From: Chryseobacterium indicum
Lineage (GTDB): Bacteria; Bacteroidota; Bacteroidia; Flavobacteriales; Weeksellaceae
Direction: 5' to 3'
Assembly (NCBI RefSeq): GCF_021504595.1
Contig: NZ_JACSGT010000002.1
Span: 62,001-126,000, forward strand
Length of the DNA: 64,000 nt
The position numbers and the translations under genes are program-made. The notes beneath the pieces are model-generated. The model did no database searches. It saw nothing but the letters and a program-made list of their open reading frames with translations, and was not told where the DNA came from. This document shows, piece by piece, positions 45,510-55,209 of the stretch; the first letter of the stretch is position 1; each line of letters begins with the position of its first letter.

Positions 45510-46811
45510 TTAATTTAAATCAACGGATAATTTCTTATCAATTAAATACAAAACAATTCCCACCGCAACAATTCCTAATCCGATAATGCTTTCTTTAGGA
45601 TTATGAATTAACGTGAAATACAAAATGTAGATGCTGAATAACAAAAAAACCGTCGGAAAAATATAAAACAGATTGGATTTGAATATCTTTCGGTCTTCTT
45701 TTTTTACGAAATATGCCGTAGAAATTGCCAGACTAGCAAATAACTGAAGTATAAAAGCCGTGTAAACAAAAATCTCTTTAAAACTTCCCGTTAAAATAAT
45801 CAACGTTGCAATCACGGCATGGGCAAAAATCGCACGGACAGGAATTCCTTTTTTGTTGCCGACCGATAAGGATTTCCAGAGTCTGTTTTCTTTTGCAAAA
45901 GCCTGCGTCAAACGGGAACCTACCCACAAATAACCGCTGATTGTAGCGACTAACTGTAAAGCAATAAAAATATTAACTATTTTACCGAAAGTATTTCCCA
46001 GCATATTATTGGCAGCTTCCCCCATTACATCTTCTTTTCCCGCCAACTGATTTACCGGAGCATGTTTCAGCATGATAAAATTAACCAAGAGATAACAAAC
46101 AGTTACGAAAACAGTTCCTACAATGAGTGATTTCGGTAGGTTTTTCTGAACATCTTTTATTTCTCCCGCAATGTAGGAAGCAGAATTCCAACCCGTGTAA
46201 GAATACGTTACAAAAACCAGAGACGTGGCAAAAGCAGGAAGCATGATTTCTTTCTGCCATGAATCATCAAACTTCAGGCTGTTTGCGATAGCTTCAGAGT
46301 CTGAAATTCCGATTCCTATAATGATGAGAACAATGATGAACGCAATTTTTATCAGTGTAAAAAAATTATGAAACCTGCTTGAAGCTTGTAAGCTGAATGA
46401 CAAAAAAACGGAAACCAGAAAGATAATTCCGATGGCAAAGCTGTTTCCAAAAGAAACATCGAAAGCAGAAAGGTATTTCGACATCGCCAAAGCAGCCAGT
46501 GCAACGGGAGATGAGAAACCGATGATGAGGGAAATCCAGCTTACCAGATAGCCTAAAAGCGGATGATAGGTTTCTTTCAAATAAATAAAATCTCCGCCGT
46601 TTCCTTTAAAATGGGAACCTAATTCGGCATAGCAAAAGGCTCCGAACAAAGCAAGAATTCCTCCAATGAACCAAAGGAGGAATATGCTGTAGGTATTCGT
46701 AATGTCGGTAAGCTGAAAACCGAGTGTTGTAAAAATTCCGGTTCCGATCATATTCGAAACGACAATTGCCACTGCGGTTTTCCAGCCGATCTGATGTGAA
46801 GTTGAATTCAT
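45510..46811 (-). CDS. APC-superfamily amino acid permease
   Basis: 433 residues, about 12 helices. First-helix motif GWKTAVAIVVSNMIGTGIFTTLGF with the GTGIF substrate-binding break, and the SYTGWNSASYIAGEI signature in helix 6, typical of the LAT/APC family. It is 3 bases after the TonB-dependent receptor gene, so the two are co-transcribed under the SAM-I riboswitch. This points to uptake of methionine or a methionine precursor, but the substrate is inferred from context. Confidence 0.88.
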   Translation of the reverse strand: MNSTSHQIGWKTAVAIVVSNMIGTGIFTTLGFQLTDITNTYSIFLLWFIGGILALFGAFCYAELGSHFKGNGGDFIYLKETYHPLLGYLVSWISLIIGFSSPVALAALAMSKYLSAFDVSFGNSFAIGIIFLVSVFLSFSLQASSRFHNFFTLIKIAFIIVLIIIGIGISDSEAIANSLKFDDSWQKEIMLPAFATSLVFVTYSYTGWNSASYIAGEIKDVQKNLPKSLIVGTVFVTVCYLLVNFIMLKHAPVNQLAGKEDVMGEAANNMLGNTFGKIVNIFIALQLVATISGYLWVGSRLTQAFAKENRLWKSLSVGNKKGIPVRAIFAHAVIATLIILTGSFKEIFVYTAFILQLFASLAISTAYFVKKEDRKIFKSNLFYIFPTVFLLFSIYILYFTLIHNPKESIIGLGIVAVGIVLYLIDKKLSVDLN

Positions 46812-46814
46812 TAA

Positions 46815-49238
46815 TTAAAATGTAAAATTAAGCCTTCCGAAGAAGTAATTTCCGAGAGTTCCCATCTGCACCGGAGCATATTTGAAAACTCCAAAATACG
46901 AATTTTCATAAATCTGCAGATCCGGAAAGACATCAAACACATTATTGGCTCCGACGGTTAAATTAATATTTTTTGTGAAATCATATCCTACACTCACATC
47001 GGTTACTATTTTCGGGTTAAATTCCTGAACTCCTCCAAACGGATATCCGTCACGGATTACTTTCCCGAAGTAAGTATTTCTCACCAGAAAATTAAATTTT
47101 CCGACTCCGTAATTCAATCCTAAAGAAGCTTTGGTTTTAGGCGATAAACTTTCGATGATATTGATCTGGTCGGGTCCGAAAAATTCATTCTGCGGCGTCT
47201 GAAGATTAGCCGGGAAATGGAAATCTGTAATTTTTGTTTCGGTATAATTTCCGGCAATATTGATATTTAAGTTTCCGCCTCCAATTTTCCAGTCGTAAGC
47301 AACTACCAGATCTACTCCTTTGGTTTCCGTATCAACGGCATTGGCAAAAAATCTTCCGCTTTCCACCCCATACACCGCCAATCGGTCGTCTGTAATATTA
47401 CTTGTTATCACGATCCGGTCTTTTACTTTAATTAAATATCCGTCTAAAGTGATTGACAGCTTATTGATCGGCTTTAAAGTAAACCCGACGCTTCCGTTCA
47501 TCGAAGTTTCCTGTTTTAATTTGTCGAAGCCAAGTGCTTTTGCAGCTTCGCTGTCGTTGTTAAAAATTCCTTTGGTAACAATTGAATTTCCTGTGGTGGA
47601 AATATCTGCGTAAGAATTGTTAAAATACTGCTGCTGAAGAGATGGTGCTCTGAAGCCTGTTCCCACCGCAGCACGGATTGCATAATTTTTTGCAAACTCA
47701 TATCTTACCGCTAATTTTCCGTTCAGTGTACTTCCAAAATCTGAATAGTTTTCGAATCTTCCGGCAAGATCTACATTTAATTTTTTATCCAGATCATAAG
47801 AAACATCGGCATACACTGCAGTTGAATGTCTGGATTTTGAAAGTGCATTTTGTGGTGAAAATCCAATAAACGACTGCGCTCCTCCTGCTCCGGAGATATT
47901 ATCCGGATTGGTAGTCGCCGTCACAGGATTTCCGAAAATATCATATCTCATATAGGAAGCCTGATCTCCTGCTTTAATGTCGTACTGCTCAAACCTGAAT
48001 TCTCCGCCGAATGCAACATTAAAGTTTCTGATGTTTTTTGAAACATCAAGATTAATTGTATTCTGAAGAAAACTGTGTGCTCCCGCATAAAAATCTGTTG
48101 GTGACTTAGCTCCTAAAGATGCATTGACGGTGTTGCTTACATCATAATTGAACGTATTGTTTCCGAATGTATTACTAAGGTCAAAAAACCAGTCGTTTTT
48201 ATTATATTTTGCTCCGATTGCATAGGAAATGTCATAGATTTTCGAGCCTAAAGTCGGCTGAAAACCGTTCGGATAAATAGAATAGACATTGTTTGAAGTT
48301 TCGCTCGGTAATCTTCTGAAACCGTAACCCTGCCCTTCTTTGATACTGAAGCCTCCGAAGGAATATATTTTAAATTGATCGTTCAAAGGATATTCGGAAT
48401 TAAAAAATAACTGTGCCTGCTTTATTTTTGCATCGCCGATCTGGAAATTAAAATCATCCCGTGTTAAACCATTGGCAAGAATTTTCTGATCGTCCAGCGC
48501 TTTTGCAGCATTAAAATCCGGAGCAAAATCATATGCGAAATTATCGCCGTAAATATCGAGATTATGATTCTGCGTTCTTGTTGTTTTTCCTCTTTGGTTT
48601 AATTGCAGGGACAAACTGATATAACCGTCTTTTTTCCCTAAAGAAGTTCCGTAGTTCGCTGCTGCCTGATATGTTTCACCATCATTTCTTCCGGAAATTC
48701 CGTAATTAAGGCTGGCTGTTCCGCCGAGATTCTTTTTAAGGATAATATTAATAACTCCTGCAATGGCATCAGAGCCGTATTGGGCTGCCGCGCCGTCTCT
48801 CAGAACTTCAATTCTGTCGATTGCGATTACCGGAATAGTACTTAAATCTGTTCCTACAGAGCCGTTTCCGACTGTATTCTGATAATTAACTAAAGAAGTA
48901 GTATGTCTTCTTTTTCCGTTAACGAGAACCAGAACCTGATCGGGTCCCATTCCTCTCAAAGTAACAGGATCGATATGTTCTGTACCGTCTGAAGCCGACT
49001 GCCGGACTGAGTTGAAAGACGGGATAACATAATTCAGTAAATCCTGAACGGTAATTTGCGGTGAAGACTGTTGTATTTTTTCGATGTTGATGATGTCTAC
49101 GGGAACCGGAGTTTCCAGTTTTGTGCGTTTTGCATTTCGGTTTCCTACAATTACGACATCTTCTATCTGCTGTTCTTTTTCCTGTGCCGATAAAAATCCT
49201 ATTGCTAAAAGGAGTACGCTTACGCTGAGTTTTTTCAT
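46815..49238 (-). CDS. TonB-dependent outer-membrane receptor under SAM-I control
   Basis: 807 residues from MKKLSVSVLL, where the signal peptide begins (cleaved after FLSAQ); a longer open frame runs 27 codons upstream into the leader. Plug domain about 30-165 (TVQDLLNYVIPSFNSVRQ, ITLRGMGPDQVLVLVNGKR, IDRIEVLRDGAAAQYGSDAIAGVINI), then a 22-strand barrel ending in YFFGRLNFTF. No SusC-type N-domain and no SusD follow. The SAM-I riboswitch upstream and the APC permease downstream suggest it imports a methionine-related compound across the outer membrane. Confidence 0.9.
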   Translation of the reverse strand: MKKLSVSVLLLAIGFLSAQEKEQQIEDVVIVGNRNAKRTKLETPVPVDIINIEKIQQSSPQITVQDLLNYVIPSFNSVRQSASDGTEHIDPVTLRGMGPDQVLVLVNGKRRHTTSLVNYQNTVGNGSVGTDLSTIPVIAIDRIEVLRDGAAAQYGSDAIAGVINIILKKNLGGTASLNYGISGRNDGETYQAAANYGTSLGKKDGYISLSLQLNQRGKTTRTQNHNLDIYGDNFAYDFAPDFNAAKALDDQKILANGLTRDDFNFQIGDAKIKQAQLFFNSEYPLNDQFKIYSFGGFSIKEGQGYGFRRLPSETSNNVYSIYPNGFQPTLGSKIYDISYAIGAKYNKNDWFFDLSNTFGNNTFNYDVSNTVNASLGAKSPTDFYAGAHSFLQNTINLDVSKNIRNFNVAFGGEFRFEQYDIKAGDQASYMRYDIFGNPVTATTNPDNISGAGGAQSFIGFSPQNALSKSRHSTAVYADVSYDLDKKLNVDLAGRFENYSDFGSTLNGKLAVRYEFAKNYAIRAAVGTGFRAPSLQQQYFNNSYADISTTGNSIVTKGIFNNDSEAAKALGFDKLKQETSMNGSVGFTLKPINKLSITLDGYLIKVKDRIVITSNITDDRLAVYGVESGRFFANAVDTETKGVDLVVAYDWKIGGGNLNINIAGNYTETKITDFHFPANLQTPQNEFFGPDQINIIESLSPKTKASLGLNYGVGKFNFLVRNTYFGKVIRDGYPFGGVQEFNPKIVTDVSVGYDFTKNINLTVGANNVFDVFPDLQIYENSYFGVFKYAPVQMGTLGNYFFGRLNFTF

Positions 49239-49329
49239 TCTATTCAGTGCTTTAAAAAAAATTAATTTAAAATGGTTTGCCGAAACAAACATAAAGACCT
49301 TCAAGAAGCTGGAATTCATACGGAATACT

Positions 49330-49436
49330 GACTTACTTATCTTCCCCCAATCGGGTTGGAATTAGCACCTTTTCATCAGAAAATGTCGGTTGCTAAGGTT
49401 TCTCTGGGCCAAATCCCTCCACCTTTCTCGATAAAT
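49330..49436 (-). promoter_or_regulatory. SAM-I (S-box) riboswitch
   Basis: Minus strand reads TTATCGAGAAAGGTGGAGGG, then GGCCCAGAGAAACC, TTAGCAACC, AAGGTGCTAATTCC and a closing GATAAG. These are the P1 stem (TTATC/GATAA), P2 kink-turn, P3 and P4 cores of the S-box aptamer. It lies 92 bases upstream of the receptor start. A weak hairpin followed by T8 (around 49256-49290) could be the SAM-dependent terminator. High SAM should switch the operon off. Confidence 0.9.
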
Positions 49437-49509
49437 CTACTGCAAAAGTAGACTAATAATTTTAATCTGCAAAAAAATTTGGAATTTGAATTTTCAGAGT
49501 TATAAAAAT

Positions 49510-49817
49510 TGTGAATAAGATGTGGATAACACGTGAATTACCTATTAACAATGCGTGAATTGGATGTTAGTATAGAAAAATTAATTGTCGATAAACAATT
49601 TTTCAATTGTGAGTAAAATATGAATAACCTATGAGTAAGGTATGAATAAGATATGGAAAACCTTTAATTTCAATGTGGAAAAAATTGTGAATAAGGTATT
49701 GAAAAGTCGTTAGTATCATATTAACAACCTCTATTTTTACTGCGGATAAAATATGAATAAACAAAAAAAGAGACCGCTTTCGTGATCTCTCATTATAACC
49801 TTTTGAAGTTATCCACA
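49510..49817. other. DnaA-box iteron array (candidate oriC or DnaA-binding locus)
   Basis: Exact TTATNCACA boxes: 49510-49518, 49521-49529, 49686-49694 (all minus orientation) and 49809-49817 (plus orientation). Degenerate boxes fall on an 11-bp register: six units 49510-49575, five units 49608-49662 (TGTGAGTAAAA, TATGAATAACC, TATGAGTAAGG, TATGAATAAGA, TATGGAAAACC), and two units 49741-49762. The DNA is very AT-rich and noncoding. dnaA itself is not in the window. Confidence 0.55.
49763..49791 (-). terminator. Terminator of the GH13 gene
   Basis: AGAGATCAC / GCGGTCTCT with GAAA loop, then T7 on the minus strand, about 30 bases after the stop and within the iteron array. Confidence 0.7.
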
Positions 49818-49819
49818 GG

Positions 49820-52660
49820 TTATTTTACCATCATTTTCTGGATTGAAATTCCTGTATCTGATTTTAAATGAACTAAATACGTTCCTGCCGGATAATTTGT
49901 TTTTAATTCGTAGGTACCGTTTTCATTATTCAATTTAAATGAATCCATTTTTTTACCGCTTATATCGTAGATAAAAATCTCTCCGTTCTTCGCTTTGTGG
50001 TAAATTAATTTAGCCAGACCATTTTTTACAGGGTTATCCGCAATCTGTAAAGAAAGCTTATTTTCGGCATTCACATCCACTGTGGATAAACTTCCTACAT
50101 AATTTCCGAAAATCCTGAATTCTCCCGGCTGTAGAGTAATCGGGGCTGTTGTAGACGTTATATTAGATAAAGAATTATCCATTAAGTTCTGCCATTGCCC
50201 AACATATGGGAAATACGGAACTACACTCTGGGCAGCCGTTGTATAATTTGCCAATACGACCACGTTTTTCACTCCGTTAGTAATTGCGTTGTCGTAAATG
50301 TAAATTCTCGTAATTAATCCATTCGGATCATTTGCCAGATTATTTGATTCTACAGTATATGTTTTTGACTTGAAAACAGGATATACATTTCTTAAATTGA
50401 TGATCTTAGCCCAGGTATCGTAAACCGCTTTTCTGTTCACATCCGTATCGTATCCTAAAGTAAATGCAATTGGCTTTTCGTCGGTTCTGCAACCACTATT
50501 AATGGTTCCGTTTGCACATCTGTTGATACTGAATTCATAACCAAGCTCTCCGAACTGCCAGATCATTTTAGGACCCGGAATGGTGAAGAACGTTGCTCCG
50601 AAAGCTTTCATTCTGTCTAAAGCAGTATTAAGATTTTTAACATCATAGCTTCCGTTTACCGCACCATAAGCAAGATTTTTAAACATTAACCTTTCCTCAT
50701 CGTGACTTTCTCCGTAACCTACTGCTCTCATTTCAGAGAATCCATGAAGGGTATGATTCATTCTGTCGAAATTACTGTTTTCTTTATATCCCATTGTATT
50801 CTGGTTATAAGATCCATTCTGGTTATTCCACATCATCACTCCTTTTCCTTCTGCAACTCTGTAGTTTGCCCATTGCTGCTCTTCCGCATCGGTTCCCAAA
50901 TGTTCAAAAATCATGTAAGAATTCGGATCAAGAGCCCATTGCTTATCTGCATAGTATTTCAGGATATCAACTCTGTCCTGCTGATAAGCATTTGTACAGG
51001 TTTCGTCGTTTTCAGAACAGCTTTGTGTAAATCCTTTGGTTAAATCCCAACGGAAACCATCTACATGATATTCCGTTAACCATTGCTGAAGACATCTCTC
51101 AACGTAATATTTAGTTGAAGGACTTGTATGGTTAAAATCATTAAACACATTATAAGAGTGCTTAGGAACCTGATTGAAGTAAGGATTATTGGCAGCGATG
51201 TCTCCATAACCGTCTCCATCCGGATCAATATTCCATAGTCTTGCCAACGGAGAACGTCCGGTTGCATGATTGAAAGCAATATCCAGAATTACTGCGATTC
51301 CATTCTGGTGGCACAGATCAATAAATTCTTTGAATTTTTCCGGTGTTCCGTACGCTTTATCCAATGCATAATGGAAAGAAGTATTATAACCCCATGAAAG
51401 ATTTCCTTCGAATTCCATGATAGGAAGCAATTCAATCGCATTAATGTTCAGATTTTTCAGGTATGAAATCTTATTAATTAAAGACTGCCAGTTTTTTTCC
51501 TGCGTAAAGTCTCTTAACAACAATTCATACACCACAAGATTTTCTTTTGCCGGACGTTGGAAATTCGTAACCTGCCAATTATAAGGAGTCTGTCCTGTTT
51601 TAAACATAGAAACCTCAAAACCCTGTCCGGCAGGAAACGCCGGTAAGTTAGGATAAGTTGTAGAAGAGATATACTGGTCATCGTAAGAAGACAGGATCTG
51701 TGGAGAATACGGATCTGCCACTTTTCTTAAATCATTGGTTCTGTACTGGAAGGTATACAATTGCTGAGGTGTTAATCCGCTTAGTTCAATCCAGTATAGA
51801 TCCGGATTTGTTGTGTCTCTTTTCATTAAATAAGCATCATTCACTGTCCAGTTATTAAAACTTCCGATGACATGAACGAAATTTTTAGACGGAGCATATA
51901 ATGCAAGCCCAACTTTAGTATTATCTGTCGGATGGTAGTTAATTCCCTGTCTTATCCATGCCGGAATTGCTTCAGAAACCACATTTCTCGGAACCTGTAA
52001 AATAAATGTGGCGTTTTTGGAATTTGAATTGGCATCAGTAGCAATTAATTCCATATTAGCATCTCCTGTTACAGTGTAGTTGTAAGAATATGAAGTTGAT
52101 GCTGTAGAAGTAGAATTTACAACGGTTCCGTTAGCTTTAAGCTGAAAAGTTGCGTTTACACTGGTTGTCGCTGTAATGTTAACAGAATTTCCGGTAGGTA
52201 CAGACGTTAAGCTGTTAACCGCAGGATTTGTCATGGTTAAATTCAAAACTCCGACGTTGACAAAAATATCCGGACTTGTCTGATGCGCACCGGTTTTATC
52301 TTTCAGTAAAAAACCAAATCTTCCGATTCCCGTTCTTGCGTAAAAAGTTGTGGGTGTAAAAGACAATGAATAAGTGTCTGTCGCAGCGTTATAACTTAAT
52401 CGATTAAGTTCATTGGAATTGTTCCAACTCCCGTTTGTCGGGCAGTCCTGACTGTTCTGATAATTGGTATCCAAAGACCATGTCCAGATATAAATAGCAT
52501 TGTTTGAAACTCCCCACGCCGATTCATCAATCTGATTTCCGGGTACGGTTAATGTTATTGCATCCGTTTCATTAAACGGATTCGGGGTAATTGTATAGCT
52601 GATCTGCCCAAAGACATTGGCTAAGATAAACAACAATATACCGGAATAGAATTTTTTCAT
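49820..52660 (-). CDS. Secreted GH13 alpha-amylase-family enzyme with T9SS signal
   Basis: 946 residues. Signal peptide 1-18, two N-terminal immunoglobulin-like regions (Thr/Ser-rich to about 225), CBM48/E-set domain (about 235-335), GH13 TIM barrel with region I VILDIAFNHATG, nucleophile Asp539 in GFRWDLTKG, acid/base Glu586 in MIFEHLG, and Asp654 in GESHDEERL. C-terminal type IX secretion sorting domain (IADNPVKNGL...YLVHLKSDTG). Extracellular or surface starch/pullulan/glycogen degradation; the EHLG variant of region III resembles branching/debranching-type relatives, so the exact linkage is uncertain. Confidence 0.93.
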   Translation of the reverse strand: MKKFYSGILLFILANVFGQISYTITPNPFNETDAITLTVPGNQIDESAWGVSNNAIYIWTWSLDTNYQNSQDCPTNGSWNNSNELNRLSYNAATDTYSLSFTPTTFYARTGIGRFGFLLKDKTGAHQTSPDIFVNVGVLNLTMTNPAVNSLTSVPTGNSVNITATTSVNATFQLKANGTVVNSTSTASTSYSYNYTVTGDANMELIATDANSNSKNATFILQVPRNVVSEAIPAWIRQGINYHPTDNTKVGLALYAPSKNFVHVIGSFNNWTVNDAYLMKRDTTNPDLYWIELSGLTPQQLYTFQYRTNDLRKVADPYSPQILSSYDDQYISSTTYPNLPAFPAGQGFEVSMFKTGQTPYNWQVTNFQRPAKENLVVYELLLRDFTQEKNWQSLINKISYLKNLNINAIELLPIMEFEGNLSWGYNTSFHYALDKAYGTPEKFKEFIDLCHQNGIAVILDIAFNHATGRSPLARLWNIDPDGDGYGDIAANNPYFNQVPKHSYNVFNDFNHTSPSTKYYVERCLQQWLTEYHVDGFRWDLTKGFTQSCSENDETCTNAYQQDRVDILKYYADKQWALDPNSYMIFEHLGTDAEEQQWANYRVAEGKGVMMWNNQNGSYNQNTMGYKENSNFDRMNHTLHGFSEMRAVGYGESHDEERLMFKNLAYGAVNGSYDVKNLNTALDRMKAFGATFFTIPGPKMIWQFGELGYEFSINRCANGTINSGCRTDEKPIAFTLGYDTDVNRKAVYDTWAKIINLRNVYPVFKSKTYTVESNNLANDPNGLITRIYIYDNAITNGVKNVVVLANYTTAAQSVVPYFPYVGQWQNLMDNSLSNITSTTAPITLQPGEFRIFGNYVGSLSTVDVNAENKLSLQIADNPVKNGLAKLIYHKAKNGEIFIYDISGKKMDSFKLNNENGTYELKTNYPAGTYLVHLKSDTGISIQKMMVK

Positions 52661-52803
52661 ATAATTCGTCCTTTTAAGTTTAATTTAATACTAAAGTAAT
52701 TTATTTTTTGAAAAATTTTCACCTTTTCATAAAAAAACAAAACTTTAAGCCAATTAAATATTATGCTTAGAATAATACCTGACAGGTGAATTATATGCAC
52801 AAA

Positions 52804-52832
52804 AAAACCACTTAAAAAATTTAAGTGGTTTT
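52804..52832 (-). terminator. Terminator after the 103-aa gene
   Basis: AAACCACTTAAA / TTTAAGTGGTTT followed by T run. Confidence 0.8.
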
Positions 52833-52896
52833 ATATATGTTGTTTTGCTTTGATATTGCTTTCTCAGAATTCAGGTGAGAAAACAATGACAATCAA

Positions 52897-53208
52897 TTAA
52901 TGATGTCCGTGTCCGTGACTATCGTGTAAGAAAGGTCCGTTTCCTTTAGGATTGCTGTAGATTACTTCTACTCCTTTCTGCTCATTCAGCTGCTTGCTTC
53001 TGATATCTTCCGGATTAAAAGGTTTTACTTTTCCGAAATACTCTTTCAAACCTTCTGTTAGCCACATTGGAATTACCAACCCGAAGAACATGAAGATACA
53101 CCAAAATCCTACAAGGAACATTGTAATGAAGAAAATTGTCCAAAGGAACTGGTAAAACGGCCAAAATGCTGATAAAATCGTTATCATTTTCTTAAAGATT
53201 TTAGGCAA
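52897..53208 (-). CDS. Small membrane protein, His-rich tail
   Basis: 103 residues: one long hydrophobic stretch forming one or two helices (about 10-50, AFWPFYQFLWTIFFITMFLVGFW), a soluble middle, and the tail HDSHGHGHH that could bind metal. A second start at Met8 (MITILSAFWPF) is possible. Unrecognised. It is encoded just downstream of the class I fumarase in the same direction (72-base gap), possibly on the same transcript. Confidence 0.65.
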   Translation of the reverse strand: MPKIFKKMITILSAFWPFYQFLWTIFFITMFLVGFWCIFMFFGLVIPMWLTEGLKEYFGKVKPFNPEDIRSKQLNEQKGVEVIYSNPKGNGPFLHDSHGHGHH

Positions 53209-53280
53209 AAATAGGACTTTTTATTTTTTTACACAAAAGATATACGTCCTATTTTATTATTTATTTTGATTTTAAACTAA

Positions 53281-54888
53281 TTAGTGCGCAAGATCTGCAA
53301 AGAAATCATTCCCTTTATCATCCGTAATGATGAACGCCGGGAAATCTTTCACTTCGATTTTTCTTACGGCTTCCATTCCTAATTCCGGAAAATCTACCAC
53401 CTCAACAGAAAGAATATTGTCTTTCGCTAAAATAGCAGCCGGACCTCCGATGGAACCTAAATAAAAACCGCCATATTTGCTGCAGGCATTGGTAACATCT
53501 TTTGTTCTGTTTCCTTTTGCCAACATAATCATACTTCCGCCGTGGCTCTGGAATTCATCTACATAAACGTCCATTCTTCCCGCCGTCGTTGGTCCGAAAC
53601 TTCCTGAAGCCATTCCTTCCGGAGTTTTTGCTGGTCCTGCGTAATAAATCGGATGATTTTTAAAATATTCAGGCATTGGCTGTCCTGCATCCAGTAATTC
53701 TTTGATCTTTGCGTGGGCAATATCTCTGGCTACAATTAAAGTTCCGTTCAGCTTCAGTCTTGTTTTGATCGGATATTTTGAAAGTTCTGCTAAAATATCA
53801 GACATAGGCTGATTCAGGTTGATTTCTACTGCTTCTTCCAGATGTGGCGGTGTTGCCGGTAAAAATCTCTTCGGATCCTGCTCCAACTGCTCTAAGAAAA
53901 TTCCGTCTTTCGTAATTTTTCCTTTGATATTTCGGTCTGCTGAACAGGAAACTCCCATTCCAACCGGACAGGAAGCGGCGTGACGCGGCAATCTGATTAC
54001 TCTGACGTCGTGTGTTAAATATTTTCCGCCAAACTGTGCTCCGATTGCACTTTCCTGACAGATTTTCTGAACTTTTGCTTCCCACTCCAAGTCTCTGAAC
54101 GCCTGTCCTGCTTCATTTCCTTCTGTCGGAAGATTATCGTAATATTTTGCTGATGCTTTTTTAACCGCCGCCAAATTAGCTTCCGCAGAAGTTCCTCCGA
54201 TTACCAAAGCCAAATGATAAGGCGGACAAGCAGCCGTTCCTAAATCTGAAATTTTCTCTTTAATGAATTCTTCCAAAGATTTTTCGTTCAGTAAAGACTT
54301 TGTTTTTTGATATAAGAAGGTTTTGTTTGCTGAACCTCCTCCTTTTGTTAAAAATAAGAATTCGTAATAATCTCCTTTTTTAGCGTAAATATCGATCTGC
54401 GCCGGAAGATTGGAACCTGAATTTTTCTCATCAAACATCGTTAAAGGAACCACCTGAGAATATCTTAAATTTCTTTTTTGGTACGTATTGTAGATTCCTT
54501 TGCTTAAATATTCTCCGTCATCAACGCCTGTGTAAACGTTTTCTCCCTTTTTACCCATTACAATTGCAGTTCCGGTATCCTGACACGAAGGTAAAGCTCC
54601 TTCCACAGCAACCGCTGCATTCTGTAATAAATTGTAAGCTACAAATCTGTCGTTGTCCGTAGCTTCAGGATCGTCGATAATTCTTCTTAAACTTTCAAGG
54701 TGGGAAGAACGAAGCATGAAAGAAACATCTGCCATTGCTTCTTCCGCCAAAAGCTCAAGACCTTTCGGATCAATGGTTAAAATTTCTCTGTCTCCTAATT
54801 TTTCAACTTTTACATAGTCTGAAGTCAATTTTTTGTATACCGTATCATCCTTTAGAATCGGATACGGATCCTGATATCTGAAATCCAT
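53281..54888 (-). CDS. Fumarate hydratase, class I (4Fe-4S)
   Basis: Hydrates fumarate to malate using an oxygen-labile [4Fe-4S] cluster. 535 residues from [15 protein letters not shown]; an in-frame start 8 codons upstream is less conserved. Cluster cysteines are probably in [25 protein letters not shown] and the [16 protein letters not shown] region. C-terminal swivelling domain with [21 protein letters not shown]. Divergent from an unrelated class II fumarase. Promoter -7 element TATTTTTG is 22 bases upstream. Confidence 0.92.
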   Translation of the reverse strand: MDFRYQDPYPILKDDTVYKKLTSDYVKVEKLGDREILTIDPKGLELLAEEAMADVSFMLRSSHLESLRRIIDDPEATDNDRFVAYNLLQNAAVAVEGALPSCQDTGTAIVMGKKGENVYTGVDDGEYLSKGIYNTYQKRNLRYSQVVPLTMFDEKNSGSNLPAQIDIYAKKGDYYEFLFLTKGGGSANKTFLYQKTKSLLNEKSLEEFIKEKISDLGTAACPPYHLALVIGGTSAEANLAAVKKASAKYYDNLPTEGNEAGQAFRDLEWEAKVQKICQESAIGAQFGGKYLTHDVRVIRLPRHAASCPVGMGVSCSADRNIKGKITKDGIFLEQLEQDPKRFLPATPPHLEEAVEINLNQPMSDILAELSKYPIKTRLKLNGTLIVARDIAHAKIKELLDAGQPMPEYFKNHPIYYAGPAKTPEGMASGSFGPTTAGRMDVYVDEFQSHGGSMIMLAKGNRTKDVTNACSKYGGFYLGSIGGPAAILAKDNILSVEVVDFPELGMEAVRKIEVKDFPAFIITDDKGNDFFADLAH

Positions 54889-54909
54889 TTTACTTTTTTT
54901 CTTTGGGTG

Positions 54910-54917
54910 CAAAAATA
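54910..54917 (-). promoter_or_regulatory. Class I fumarase promoter -7 element
   Basis: TATTTTTG within CCGTATTTTTGCACCCA (54920-54904, minus strand), shared with prfA. Confidence 0.5.
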
Positions 54918-55023
54918 CGGCTTACTCAAAAATGCATGAGTAAAATCAGTAACTTAGATTGATATTTATAATGATTATAAATTGCGAGGGTTTTCTTTTC
55001 TCATTAACTTTATACGAAGATAT

Positions 55024-55184
55024 TTTAACCACAAAAGACGCAAAAGCTTTTAAGCACTTTAGTTATTTTAAGTTTAATAAATAATGCTTTAGAAGAACAC
55101 ATTAGTTTTAAAAATCTTCGATTTTCATTTTGTGAAATTTGATTTTTATAAAATTTAATAAATCTCTGTGCTTTTGTGGTTAAA
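55024..55184. repeat. Inverted-repeat element TTTAACCACAAAAG
   Basis: 14-bp perfect ends 134 bp apart; noncoding, AT-rich interior. Confidence 0.65.
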
Positions 55185-55209
55185 TCAAAACTAAACAAAT
55201 TTCAATCAC

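Larger units (their letters stand above)
54889..55209. other. 321-bp divergent region between the two fumarases
   Basis: Holds the class I promoter (54910-54917) and a long inverted repeat, TTTAACCACAAAAG at 55024-55037 and CTTTTGTGGTTAAA at 55171-55184, of a type often dispersed in Bacteroidetes genomes. Confidence 0.6.
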
